DNA of 64,000 bases from Euglena gracilis. Its lineage: Eukaryota; Euglenida; Euglenophyceae; Euglenales. Shown in pieces: positions 9,166 through 19,840 of the stretch. The translations under genes and the position numbers were made by a program. Location: NCBI GenBank assembly GCA_039621445.1, contig CP154956.1, forward strand, positions 68,744,349-68,808,348, written 5' to 3'. How positions within the stretch are numbered: position 1 is the stretch's first letter; each line of letters starts with the position of its first letter. Under the pieces are notes generated by a model. That model ran no database searches, was not told the DNA's origin, and saw only the letters and a list, made by a program, of their open reading frames with translations.

Positions 9166-12009
9166 GACAGAGGGCAAAATAACTTGAAATTCACCACACT
9201 GGGAAGCTCCTTTTGGCATCCTTGGCACCGCCCCCAATGGCACCCTCCATTGTCTTTGTTCCTTCCAGATAAAAATGTACTTTTTCTAAAAAAAACATTT
9301 CGAAGAAGTTTTCCCCCAAACCGTCCGTGACGTTTTTTGTTTTTTTAATTTTTTTTAAAAACACATATGTTTTTTTGTTTCAAAAAAACAAGCCGTCAAC
9401 CTTGCATCGCGGTGCACACTTTTTCAAATACCTCATATTTCCCTGCGTATAATGTATTAGGAAACACACTCGTCGCACAATTCTCAAACCGGTTTCAGAC
9501 CGCCACAACATGTTCCCAGCATGCACATTGTGGGAAAGCATCCACGCGGCATGGGTCCATTACAAAAAATACATTCAAAAAAGCCTCCACAGGCTGAAAA
9601 CCTGGACCCCCCCAAGCTTGCGGAAAATTGTGCACCGCCAAAACATGATGATGGATGTTAACATCGACTGAGATTTTATTTGGGTAGGCTGAGGTCACCT
9701 CCGGTTCAGAAAACAGGAATCAAACAGAACCATTAACAATTTTCATTCAACAGAATTGATTTGATGAAAAAGGGGAGCATGCCATTGGTTGTGACTCAGA
9801 GCCAAATGAGGTGAGCCATTTCCTCGGTGCAACAAACCCCCTGTCCATGGACAAGGCTGCGTCTGGGATCATTTAAGCCATTCACCCTCACCCCCCCCCC
9901 GAAAAGTGTTCCCCACCCCAAAGTGGCCAAAATTTTTGGCAAGGCTTGGTTTACCCCAAAGTGGCCATTTTCTTTCGTGGCCAAAAGTGTCCCCCACCTT
10001 AGAGTGGCCGTTTTGGGGTCCCACGGTGCCTGGAGGGTGGCCACTTTGGGGGGGGGGGTGATGCCAGTTTTGGTGAATCAGGATCATTTTGCCAGTTTCT
10101 GGTCATTTTCCACACTTTTAACTGGTTGCCTGTTTCCTTTGAAACCCCCCAAAATTTTCCTCAACCACAAAGAATCTCAAAGGCAAATTTCATTCATTGA
10201 GAGCAGCTGGAGATGACCAAAGCATTTGCCAAGGTAAAATCTGCATTGAAGAAAAGGCTGGTTCATTTCGGGGGGAGGGGGTCACATGGCCAGCCACACG
10301 GGCCACAATTTCACCCATGCAGATTTTAGGACGCTGGCCACAGGCCACATTTCCTTCCCGCACATACAAATTGTCTTTGATGGCTCATGTGGCCTGGCCA
10401 CATTAAAATATCTCGAAAATGAAGTAAAATCAAAGGAAATGTGCGGAGACCTAAATTGAAGCCCTTGAAACACCCCATCTAATTGTATTTTGATTTCCGT
10501 TTAACTCCCCGCGAAGCTCGAGATATGGCCGATTTACGGCCCAAAACAGCGCCACAGGTTTCCAACTTAGCCATTTTCGGCCATTTGTTGGGTCAAAAAA
10601 TCAATTTTTCTAGATAGTAATCTCCAGGGGGGGGTGGTCCAATTTTTTTTTTGCGTTATGGATGTATCGAGTTCGGCCAAACTTTAGGTCTAACACCCGT
10701 CTACAGGTTAGGCCTAAAGTTAGGCCGAATCCTAACCCTAACCCTGCTCCAACACCCCCCACACCCCCCACAAGAGAAAAAGAGAATTTTTTTCCCCCTC
10801 CACTTCTGACACCCCCCACCCCCCCCCAATTTTTTTTTGTGTTTTCCCCCCACCCTCACAATCAAAAATTTGGAATTTTTCCGCCCGTACCCTAACCCAC
10901 AACACCCCCCCAAAAAGAGAATTTGTGCACACATCTGGCACAAGACCGAAAAAGAGAAAATTTCAGAGCTTATCCCCACAAGAACCCATGCCACAAAAAC
11001 ACCACGTCCGCCTGACTTTGCCCATAGCACTTACCTGTTTGGTGCACACGCCATTTCCTCCAAACTTGGTCCACACTGTTTACCTGTTTTCCACATAAAT
11101 GCCATGTCCGCCTGATTTTTCCTGCACGGTTCACCCGTTTGCTATTTATGCTACGTCCACCAAATCTTGTCCACACCAAAGGATTTTGTCATTGGAGGGG
11201 GGGGGAGGGGGTGGGGGAGGGAGAAGGGGATGGGGGGGTTCAGGGAGGGGAGGGGTGGGGGAGGGGGGGGGTGGGGAGGATGGGCCTGCACCACCCCCTC
11301 CCCCAGGCACATCCAAAGGGACGCCCCGTTGCATTTCACCTGTCTTTTTTGCATCATGATATTCATGCTATTGTATAGTGAACCTCCCCCCCTCCCCCTG
11401 AGCAATTGTGGCTCACCTGGTGGACGATGCACCTAGTTCAGTCCCATCAGGATCAAAAGTTGAGTCAGATCCCAGCAGGCCCACAATTTTGGCCCGATTT
11501 TGGGAGGTATCTGCCCCCCCTTGTCGTTGACCCCCCCCCCACCCCTGTTCAACAGCACCTTTCTGGAACGGAATTTTTTTCTTTGCGTGGCCAAAAAAAT
11601 TCCCAAAAAAAAACAGCCAAGGCACTTCAAAGTCGTTACTGGCACCATCTTTTTGACCTTCCCCCCTGCCCTGTTATTTGGGCACTGCCCATCATCATCA
11701 AACGTTGGATCCCGCCCCAGGTTTTACCAGTGGGACCCCCCTGGGGGGATAATTGGTAAATCCCTGCCATACACACAAATATGGATGTATGTTTGTATGC
11801 ATATGCATACATGTATGTACTTGCGGCAGGCAGCGTTGCGGAATATTTTTGTCCTCGCTAACCTCTTGGACCAAAAAACTGAGGGTGCCCCGTTATTGGA
11901 ACATCTTTTTCGGCCTTCCCCCCGCCCCGTTATTTGGGCACTGCCCACTCAAAGGACACTGCCCCGTTATTTGGGGGGGGGTAGGGCACTGCGCACAATT
12001 GGGGCACTG
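9166..12009. other. No gene recognised; repeats and a long G-rich tract
   Basis: The stretch holds a cluster of AAAGTGGCCA/TGGCCACTTT phrases in both orientations (9,910-10,050), a short CCTAACCCTAACCC telomere-like remnant (about 10,730-10,745), a G-rich, A-containing tract capable of G-quadruplex formation (about 11,193-11,282), and CCCCGTTATTTGGGCACTGCCC repeats (11,668-11,960). No protein-coding gene is supported. Confidence 0.5.
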
Positions 12010-12010
12010 A

Positions 12011-12500
12011 GCACTTATTAGGGGGGTTTACAACCTAACGGCACCTAACAGCACCCCGCCCCGTTACTTGGGGGGGGTTTAATAAGTGCGCACCCTCCAA
12101 GGGTCCGAAACCACCTCCTTAGAAAGTGCGCACCCCCACCAAAGGAGAAACTGTTTGCATATTTCAGGTCAGAAAAGCACACACAATTCTCAGAATTGTC
12201 TTTCTCAGACCAAATGTTTCTTTCGTCCAAGCCAGGGGTTTTTTTAAGTCGTGGACCCCGGGGGGGGGGGTAGGGTGGGTGGGTCTTAAAAAAAACCCCT
12301 GGTCCAAGCCCAAATTTGACGCATAATCACTTGATTCATTGCTTGGCATTCGCAAAATAGGGGGAAAACTGAAAAAGAGCGGTGGAAAACGTAAATATTT
12401 TGTGCTTTGCCCCAACAAGTGCACAGTGCCCTGATAAAAAGTGCGCACCCCTTGGGGGTCCGAATCCACGTCCTTAAAATGCGCACCCGTGCACTTATTG
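12011..12500. repeat. AAGTGCGCACCC repeat family, two direct copies
   Basis: About 12,075-12,140 and 12,425-12,490 share AAGTGCGCACCC, GGTCCGAA and CCACCTCCTTA/CCACGTCCTTA in the same order, each near a TTATTRGGGGGGTTTA end. GCACTTATTA at 12,011-12,020 and TAATAAGTGC at 12,080-12,089 are inverted. It probably represents a small non-autonomous element family. No coding content. Confidence 0.5.
12233..12301. mobile_element. Miniature hAT-type element, only 69 bp, with perfect 8-bp TSD
   Basis: The termini CAGGGGTTTTTTTAAG and CTTAAAAAAAACCCCTG are inverted repeats, flanked by GTCCAAGC at 12,225-12,232 and again at 12,302-12,309. It is the same family as 8,794-9,069, reduced to little more than the two ends and a G-rich centre. 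Excising it restores a plausible uninterrupted flank (CAAGCCCAAATTTG). Confidence 0.88.
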
Positions 12501-12881
12501 GGGGGTTTATCGGAGGTATGGCTTCCAAATGTTTTCCCCTGTGAATTTGGTGATTTGGTGCAATATGAGAGGTCCAATGGTGCAATTGTGGAGGCCAGTT
12601 TGCAGGCACTGTCTGTTTTTTTTATGGTATCGTGCCGTTGACACAGTGTGTCATTGACACGCATTTTCCTGCCAGATTGGCGTGTCAACGACAAGGGGTA
12701 CCCTAAGGTCCCAGGTTCGAACCCCGGCAGACCTCGTTTTTGGCCCATTTTTTTCCAGTTCACATAGAGGCCGAAAAACATTTTACCGTTTTCCAGTCCA
12801 CACAGAGGACAAAAAACATTTTGTGTCATTTTTCCTGATGAATTTTTTTTTCGGGTTGATTTTTTAATGATGAGCGGCAAA

Positions 12882-12955
12882 TGGCGTCTGCCAGGTTCGA
12901 ACCCGCGACGTCCCGTGTATGAAGCGGGCGCTCTTTCTACTAGGCCACAGTCGCC
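12882..12955 (-). tRNA. tRNA-Met(CAT)-like sequence, imperfect (tRNA pseudogene or SINE head possible)
   Basis: On the minus strand a 74-nt stretch starts GGCGACT, has a D-arm-like GGCCTAGTAGAAAGAGC, an anticodon arm CCCGCTTCATACACGGG with anticodon CAT, the B-box GGTTCGAACC and ends AGACGCCA. The acceptor stem has one mismatch (5-68), the top anticodon pair is C-A, and the D and T stems also contain mismatches, so it is probably not fully functional. No 3' CCA is encoded, as usual for eukaryotes. It could equally be a SINE or pseudogene; I see no poly-A tail or obvious terminator. Confidence 0.4.
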
Positions 12956-13059
12956 ATGCAACACATTTGAAAATAATCGTTTTTATAACACATTTCCTGT
13001 TGCAACAAAAACACCTTCCCCGATCATTTCTATGTGCCCAACACGTTCTGAAAAAATTG

Positions 13060-13310
13060 GTTACCTGACTGGGAGACTCCGCAGAAGCTGGTTACCTGAC
13101 CCTCCGCAGAGCCAGCCTCCGCGGAGGCTGGTTACCCGGTACCTCCTCGAAGGCAATCAAAAAAAGTGGGATTCTGCTTTTGCAGAGGAGCCTAGGAGGC
13201 TGGTTACCTGGGATCAGAGGTTACCAGCCTCCCAGGTTACCAGCCTCCCAGGTAACCAGCCTCTGTGGAGCCTCAGTGGATGCTCAGGTAACCAAAAGTC
13301 AGGGAACCAA
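13060..13310. repeat. Cluster of (A/G)GCTGGTTACC repeats in both orientations
   Basis: CTGGTTACC or its complement GGTAACCAG appears many times (for example 13,091, 13,128, 13,199, 13,220-13,260), with GAGGCTGGTTACC and GGTTACCAGCCTCC forming local inverted repeats. It is non-coding repeat sequence. Confidence 0.6.
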
Positions 13311-14571
13311 ATTTTCTGGAGACGGTGGTGATTAACTGGTTTTCCAAAAAAAAATGGTGACTGGTTTTTGGAAGAGCGAAGTGACCCCCCGGGGTCGTTA
13401 AAAAGTTATTCAGCAGTGATCCCTGCAACATTTTGGAGCTTGGGATGCACTCCAAGGTGCTCAGAGGACGCATGACCCGTGTTTTCCCATTCACAGTGAA
13501 ACGGACCTAAGGGTGAACGGGATCAAAAATAAATAAAAAGTCAAAAAAGGGCCGAAAAACACATTTTTGGACACTTTGGGTGGATGGATGGATGATGGTC
13601 CAAGATTGCCAGAAATCAACTTTTTCCCGAAGTTGACCCGTTTGTCAAAAGATGTCCATTTTTTCCAGCCATTTTCCCCCATGACCATTTCGGCCATTTT
13701 TTTGATTTGAATATGATGGGACAGGATGCTTTTTTTTTGCTTAAGGACCGCCCTTTCGAACCGCATTTTTTTGTGTTTTTTTGATTGCACAAATGTATGT
13801 TTTCCTTCTGTTTCCTTCTGTTTTTTTTTTTGCTTTTTTTGTTTTTTCCCCCCAGCAGTTTCCTGATTTTTGGTGGGAAATTTTTTGATCTTGGCTTATT
13901 TCTCCCCTAAAATTCCATATTTTGGAATCAGAATGTTCCAAAATCTATCAAAATATGGAGCTTAAACGCCGAAAAATTTCCCCAGAGAAGATGAAAATTT
14001 TCAGTAGAAAAGCGTCCTTCCCAGGGAGCTCCTAAAGGAATTTACATGGCCTATCTGCCTTTTTTTTTTTTGCGTTTTTTGCATTTTTTTGTGTCGCGTT
14101 CTTTGAGGGTCCATGTTGCGTTTTTCCCCCCTGATTAAAGACGGTGTGGCAAATGAAGATGAAGACAGTGGAATGATGTGCCATTGCATTGTTTCACAGG
14201 TGAATAATTATTACAACCGAGTGCGGACTGTCATCGTTGAGAGGGAGAAGCGCAAGAACGGTCCAGATCATCAGTTCAAGGATCTTCCTTGGATGGATAG
14301 GGAAGAACAACGCTCCGGATGATTTTTCAGCCAACCTGTGTGGGGTGTCTGGTGCAACGGGCTGTGTCTTTGCATCTGGTTTTGCATGAGTTGCTTTTTT
14401 GTGAGGTGAAAGGGTGCATGAACACTTGCTTTTGTTGATTCTATTTTCAAAGGAGATGGCATCAAGGTGGGGGTCAAGGTGGGGTTGCAGGGTGGGACTG
14501 GCCATTCATCTGTTGTTGTCGAATCCCAATGTCAATGATATCTCCTGAGTAATTGAGTTCAATCTCCTGAA
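13311..14571. other. No gene recognised
   Basis: AT-rich with A- and T-runs. It contains the phrase GACTGGTTTTTGGAAGAGCGAAGTGACCCCCC, related to other ...CCAGTCAGTCACCCCCC strings in the window. Short open frames have no recognisable domains. Confidence 0.45.
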
Positions 14572-15063
14572 CAGGGATTTCTTTAGCCGGAGGGTACCCT
14601 ACCCCCCGGGGAGGGTCCCGCCAGTCAGCCAGCTCAAATCCAGCCAGCAGCCCAAATTCGGGCTGGGAGCCCCTCCCCCCCCCTGGGGGTCGAGTGAAAT
14701 AATGTCGGGTCCAGCCCGCGAAGGCTGGGCCAGCCGGCCGCAGGCTGGCCAGCCAACTGGGCTGCCCAGGTCACCTATCCCTGCATCCCTGCATCCCTGC
14801 ATTTTTTCCCCTCACCACAGCTTCCTCCATCACAACCCCCCAGCCTTCATCTAGCTCCATCCACCAAAATGTCGAAAATGGCAATAAATTTTTTAGAAAA
14901 TTTTGTTTTTCACCGACCCAGCCCAGCCCCGCCCCCTCCCGCCCCGGACCCCCCCCCCCCCCACCCCCCCAGGGGGGGTCCAGCCAGCCAGCTCAAATCC
15001 AGCCAGCAGCCTTTTTGCCAGCCAGAGGCTGGACCCCCCCCGGGGTCCTTAAGAAATCCCCTG
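14572..15063. mobile_element. Non-autonomous hAT-type element (492 bp), 7/8-bp TSD
   Basis: The left end CAGGGATTTCTTTAGCCGG and the right end GGTCCTTAAGAAATCCCCTG are imperfect inverted repeats. The flanking octamers CTCCTGAA (14,564-14,571) and ATCCTGAA (15,064-15,071) match at seven of eight positions. The interior has an internal duplication of CAGCTCAAATCCAGCCAGCAG (about 14,630 and 14,990). Related to the elements at 8,794 and 12,233 but more diverged. Confidence 0.7.
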
Positions 15064-15237
15064 ATCCTGAACAGTGAAAATGATTGTTTGCTTATCAAAT
15101 TTGGCAGAAGACAATTCTTTTGGCATTTTCTTGGCCATTTTTCTTTTCAAAAACCCCACCAGTAAACAGCGCCATACCATTGGGACCCCCCTGCAGTGTG
15201 ACAGGGGGGGGGGCGAGCCAGCATCGCCATTTGTAAT

Positions 15238-15368
15238 ATGGAGCATTAATTTTCGTACACGTCCAATTTGTGGGTCACAACCAACCCCAAGCCTCCAAAG
15301 CCTCTGCCAGCCCATGCGTGTGGTGATGGTGACTCACAAAATTGGACGTATGAAAATTAATGCTCCAT
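15238..15368. repeat. Inverted repeat with roughly 40-bp arms
   Basis: 15,238-15,278 and 15,329-15,368 are inverted copies (ATGGAGCATTAATTTTCGTA against TACGAAAATTAATGCTCCAT, with small differences), separated by about 50 bp. A hairpin or miniature element is likely. Confidence 0.75.
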
Positions 15369-17063
15369 GCTGCATATATATGATACACTGCTCCAGAGAA
15401 TGTTCCTGGTACCCCCCACTGGATGGAGCAGGCATTATTTTTTAAGACGAATTTTTTTTGAATGCGCAGCAAGGGCTATCCAGGCATCGAACGGAGTCCA
15501 AATCCAAAACGTCGAGAAATTCGTTTTTTCGAGTTTGGGTGGACAACGTTCCAGAATGCCAGAAATCCCCTGCGTTCGTTTGTTTTGCTGAGATTTGCAT
15601 TTTTGTTTGGTCAGAGAAAAATTTTTGCCAGAATGATTTTAGCAAGTTTTTGCAAGGTGTTTCAAGGCATTTTGGTCAAAAATTGCAGGCAGTTTCCAAG
15701 GTTTTTTTTTGGTTTTTTTTTTAAAGTTTTGAGGGTCCGATACCCCCACTGCCCCTTTATTGAACCTTGCTGGGGGGTCCCAATCAGCGCGTCAGTTAAG
15801 CTGGCACCCCAACGGGAGGGGGGTGTCCAGCCAGCAAGCAGCCTTTTTCCAGCCTCGAACCCTCCTCCCCCTCCATTGAGTTTTAAGAATTTGCAGCCGT
15901 CCGTAGGAGGTGGGGGCACAAAAGGTTTTTTGCATAATTTGCACAAAAAGGCATTTTTGAAGTTTCGATTTTGGAACCCGGTTCAAACTTGGTTTCCTTG
16001 TTCTGCCTTGGGACCGTGGGGGAAGAAGTCAGCCAGCAGCTTTTTTTCCAGCCAACCCAAGTTTTCCAATCCATTTGTCAATTTTGTTATTGGATTTTGA
16101 ATTTAATTATTTGGACTGGATTTTGTTATTGGATTTGGTTTTAGAAAAATTGGTTATGGAAAAAAACTTACTTGAACATTTTCTTAAATGGTCCTGAAGT
16201 ATTTGGGCATCCAAACTTTGGTCTGGAAAAAATTGGGTGGTTCCCCTATTTGAAAACATGATGCCGAATGACAATGAAATGCAAGACCCCTCGGTGCTGC
16301 GCCGAACGTTCCTTCCTCTTTTCCAGAATCAATTACATTGAGTCCAAAAAAACAACAAAAACCAGAACACAACCATATAATCGGTGAAAAGAATTGGGCG
16401 GAATCTTTAAAACCTGTTTTCATGGCCCGACGCCTGTTTTGAAAATCGACTCACTTGGAACGCGTTTTAGCAGGTGCGCCGTTCAAGATTAACGTTTTTC
16501 AAGACAGGCGCCCGTTAGCATAAAAAAAGGTTTCCAAGACAGGCGCCATTAGTGTAAAACGATATTTAGAGGGGCGCCGTTTTGCTTGATGAAAACCGCA
16601 AAAAAACGCCAAAAAACCACCGTACAGGTTTCTAATCATCGAATGTTGTCTTGAACGTCTTGTCTTGGCGTGCGGGCCCTGCGAAATAGGTTTTAGACAA
16701 ATCGACCGGGGGGCCAAGGCAGGAAAAGATTTGGGCAATTTTTGCCCAACCAATATTTTCCCAACCAATTCTGTATGCGGCCATTTTCGACCCCCCCCCC
16801 TTCCCAACCAATTCTGTATGCGGCCATTTTCGACCCCCCCCCGGTGGTCTGATTTTGCCTAAAAACCACCCCCTCTGTCCTTCTGGGGAAGCGCTGACAA
16901 CGGTGCTAGAAGGGAAAGTGTCGAAATTTACCAGTTTTGGACATGAATTTTACATTTTTCATCCAAAGAATGTTGACGAGCTTCAACTTTGCTCAAAAAT
17001 GGTGGAATTTGGGCAAAAAGATGCGTGCATTGAGGAGCAAGTATTTTGCTTTCGGTTTGATTT
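15369..17063. other. No gene recognised; one 43-bp tandem duplication
   Basis: 16,758-16,800 and 16,801-16,842 are a tandem duplication carrying TTCCCAACCAATTCTGTATG and a C-run. CCAGCCAGCAGCCTTTTT-like phrases (15,820-15,855, 16,030-16,055) are related to sequence inside the hAT-type element at 14,572. Nothing else is supported. Confidence 0.5.
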
Positions 17064-17462
17064 TACCCCCCCCCCCCCTAGTCGTACGACCTGACCACCC
17101 CCCGGTCACAGGTTGCAGGTCATGGGGGTGTTATGACCACCCCCCCCGGTCACAGGTTGCAGGTTGCGAAAAATTTAACCCCCAAAAATAAGTCCCCCCC
17201 CCCTGGCCGGTCCGAGCAAAAATCCATGAAATGGACCCCCCCAAAATAAGGTCCCCCCTGCCGGCGCGAAGCGCCGGATTTTTGAAAATGGGACATTTTG
17301 GGGGGGGTAAATCTGCCATTTTGGGACAGTTTTCACACACTTCTACGACCGCCCCCTCATCTATGACCACCCCCCGGTCACAGGTTGCAGGTTATGGGGG
17401 TGTTATGACCCCCCCCCGGTCACAAGTTGCAGGAACCCGGTCATACGACTAGGGGGGGGGTA
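17064..17462. mobile_element. Terminal-inverted-repeat element with internal GGTCACAGGTTGCAGGT repeats
   Basis: The ends are TA-C(n)-TAGTCGTACGACC at the left and the inverted GGTCATACGACTAG-G(n)-TA at the right. Inside, CCCCCCGGTCACAGGTTGCA occurs four times (about 17,098, 17,145, 17,374, 17,414; the last reads ACAAGTTGCA), separated by GGGGGTGTTATGACC. No coding capacity. The superfamily was not identified; no clear target duplication beyond the C/G runs. Confidence 0.6.
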
Positions 17463-18048
17463 CCAGGATTCACCGGGGACACCAAGTTTTTTTTTTCCTC
17501 GGAAGATGCCACAGGTCCGGTGGAGAACCCACACCTGGGCCGCAGGCTCTGGCGCAAATTACTGAAAATTTTAGGTCTTGCACCACCTCCCGGGGGACTC
17601 AAAGAGATGCTTTTGCACAACCGTGCGGAAGGCAAAACCGGCAACAAGACAATAAGGCAAAGATTTTCATGTTGATATTCACAATCAGCCTGCTGTGAAC
17701 ACCTCTCCGAGTTCGGTCCAGATTTGCCAGACACACCTTTCTGGTGAGTTATTGCTCTCTACCCACTCCGCCCGCCCAACCTCACGTCCAACCGTACCGT
17801 TTCTCTGTCCCGCTTTTTTCTGTCGGTAAATTTTTGGAAACCAGGGTACCAGGGTGATGCAAGTGATGCACATTGAGAATTGTGTTCCGGGCACCCAAAC
17901 GGCTTGGACACAGTGCTTGAAACCGTTTCTCGGGGGCTCCAGCTTCACGCCCGAACCAGCGTTGAGGAATCGAAGCAAATTTTGCTCCAATGCCAATGTT
18001 TTGGACATTTTTGAATTGGTCGCCGATTGAAATAGTTGGTTTTAGTTG
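17463..18048. other. No gene recognised
   Basis: Mixed sequence with one dispersed CTTCACGCCCGAACCAGCGTT copy (17,937-17,966). It is directly followed by the DIRS-like terminal sequence. Confidence 0.45.
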
Positions 18049-18725
18049 TACTCCCTCGAGGGAAAACGACAAAGGGAGGAAGCGACATCGAGGGCGAAGA
18101 TTGTGGGGCCATGTCTTGCAAACAAGGTGTGACCTCTTGGTGTTTCTGCTTCGCCCCCTCGGGGGGGGGTGCGTTTTCGCCCTCCCTTAAGACCAACCTA
18201 CAAGGGAGGGAGAATCGCACCCCCCGAGGCAAACCGACCAGGGAGGAAGGGACCCCGAGGGCGAAGCACAAAGACATTGTGAGCCCACGCCTTCCTCGCC
18301 GGCGGCCTGTTTTGTTTACTGGGTTAGGGGGGTCCCGCTTAGTGCCGCCTCGCCGGAGTTGGCTGCATTGACTCCGAAGTGGCGACCATGGCGCTGCCCC
18401 CCCGGTGTGGACTCCTCGGGCCGCGCACTTTGCCCTTGTGAGGCCATGCCTTGCTCGCCGGCGGTGCCGTTTGGATTGCTCTGGTGCGTTTGATTAGGAG
18501 GCCCCGCTTAGTGCCCTCTCCGCCGGAGTTGGCTGACTCTTAATTTTCCCGTCGACAGACGACAGAAGACAGGAACTTCACGACACCTCGGGCTCCGCAC
18601 TTTGCCATTGTGAGGCCATGCCTTGCTCGCCGGCGGTTTGTTGTGTGCTTGCTCGCTGCGCTTGGTTTGGAGGTCCCGCCTAGTGCCTTTTTTCGCCGGA
18701 TTTGGCTGATTCCAAACTTGCCCTT
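18049..18725 (+). repeat. Left terminal region of DIRS-like element A1 (three tandem terminal units)
   Basis: The stretch starts with GTACTCCCTCGAGG, which reappears inverted at about 40,155-40,168. Then a unit running GTGAGSCCA-GCCTT-CTCGCCGGCGG ... TTAGG(A/G)GG-CCCGC-TAGTGCC ... CGCCGGAGTTGGCTG is present three times (about 18,279-18,366, 18,440-18,540, 18,611-18,708). The innermost copy carries the 37-38-bp inverted terminal repeat (18,581-18,618: CGACACCTCGGGCTCCGCAC...) matched at 39,764-39,800. DIRS-type elements have inverted termini and partial internal duplications of them; triplication is unusual. Confidence 0.75.
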
Positions 18726-18858
18726 CGACACCCAGAAGAAAGGAAAAGAGTTCACGAGAAAAGAAGTCAATATCAATTCAATATCCAGAAGGACACGATC
18801 CAGACGAATAGCATTTGAGAATTCAATTATCAATTTTCAATTTTGACTTCAATGAGCA

Positions 18859-19830
18859 ATGCAGTGGAGAAAAAATTGGGATTACATGGCCACGGACGTC
18901 CTGGAGCAGTTGCAGCAGAAGCAGGAGAACTTTGAGATGCGGTCGACACGCGGCGAACCGTGGCCGTTTTCCCCCCCAGACCCCCACCCCAGAAATTTCC
19001 CAGCCCAAAACCCCCCAGTGAGGGCCACGGTCCTTGGACCACTGTGGCCAGAAGGCCAAGAAGACAAAAGTCTGCCCCAGCCCTTGATGGGCAAAGGATG
19101 GGCCAGGGGGGCCCAAAATGCTCTACAATTGAACAACCACAGCCCACGCATGTGGGGCATCTCCCCCAAAGGCGCCCAGTCGCCTATACAACAATTGGCC
19201 AAAGGATGGGGAGATGGAATCAAGGCCAAGGAGGACAACACTACAGGGGCCATGGGGGCCAGTTTTACAAGCAAATCCCCCCAGGAATGGGCAGCAAAGG
19301 TCTGTCCAACCCCCCCAATTCATCCATCATAACAGCCCCTCTCAAGGGGAAAAGGGGGGGCCACAGCAGCCCCCCCAGGTTTCAAGTGGGGTTGGAAGCC
19401 AAATCAAGGCCTGGAAGGCCTACAGAAGGATAATGGAAAAAAATTTACACATGGAGACCTTGGAGACCAGCAGAGTGGACCCACAGTGGCCACCAAGAAG
19501 CTAAGGGGCATCATGCCCAACCAGCAGGGTGGACCCACAGTGGCCACCAAGAAGCTAAGACAGCTGCTGGAGAAATCCCCCGAGGGACCCACAGAGGCCC
19601 TCTGCCAAAAAAGGGGGGAAAGGGGACCCACAGTGGCCCCTTTAATGACCCAGCCTCAGGAGGAAAAGGGACCCACAGTGGCCCTTTTGGAGGGAGGGGC
19701 AGGAACCCCTCCTACATTTATTTCTCAATTCCCGATCAATCAATCAAGGGGGGGACCCAAAGAGGCCCCCCTATGGTATGTCAACGAACCACATCAACAT
19801 GGAGAAGACCAGATAGGACAGGGGCCTTAA
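18859..19830 (+). pseudogene. Gag-like region of DIRS-like element A1 (frameshifted)
   Basis: The N-terminal frame (18,859 onward) begins MQWRKNWDYMATDVLEQLQQ. The reading frame must shift near 19,010 to reach the GHGPWTTVARRPRRQK block (18,960-19,433 frame). The same PWT.V.(R/K) block occurs in the family-B gag (59,955 frame) and in the minus-strand fragment near 55,560, so it is a conserved gag feature here. The remainder is Gly/Pro/Gln-rich and includes five GGGACCCACAGTGGCC-type repeats (19,475-19,760). Presumed nucleic-acid-binding structural protein. No zinc knuckle seen. Confidence 0.6.
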
Positions 19831-19840
19831 GCCCTATGGT

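Noticed and set aside
12661-12735. Second tRNA-like sequence around GGTTCGAACCC at 12,714
   Set aside because: Only the palindromic B-box fits; no acceptor or anticodon stem can be formed on either strand.
17090-17440. CRISPR-like array
   Set aside because: Four uneven repeats with C/G runs inside an inverted-repeat element; no regular spacers, and the setting is eukaryotic.
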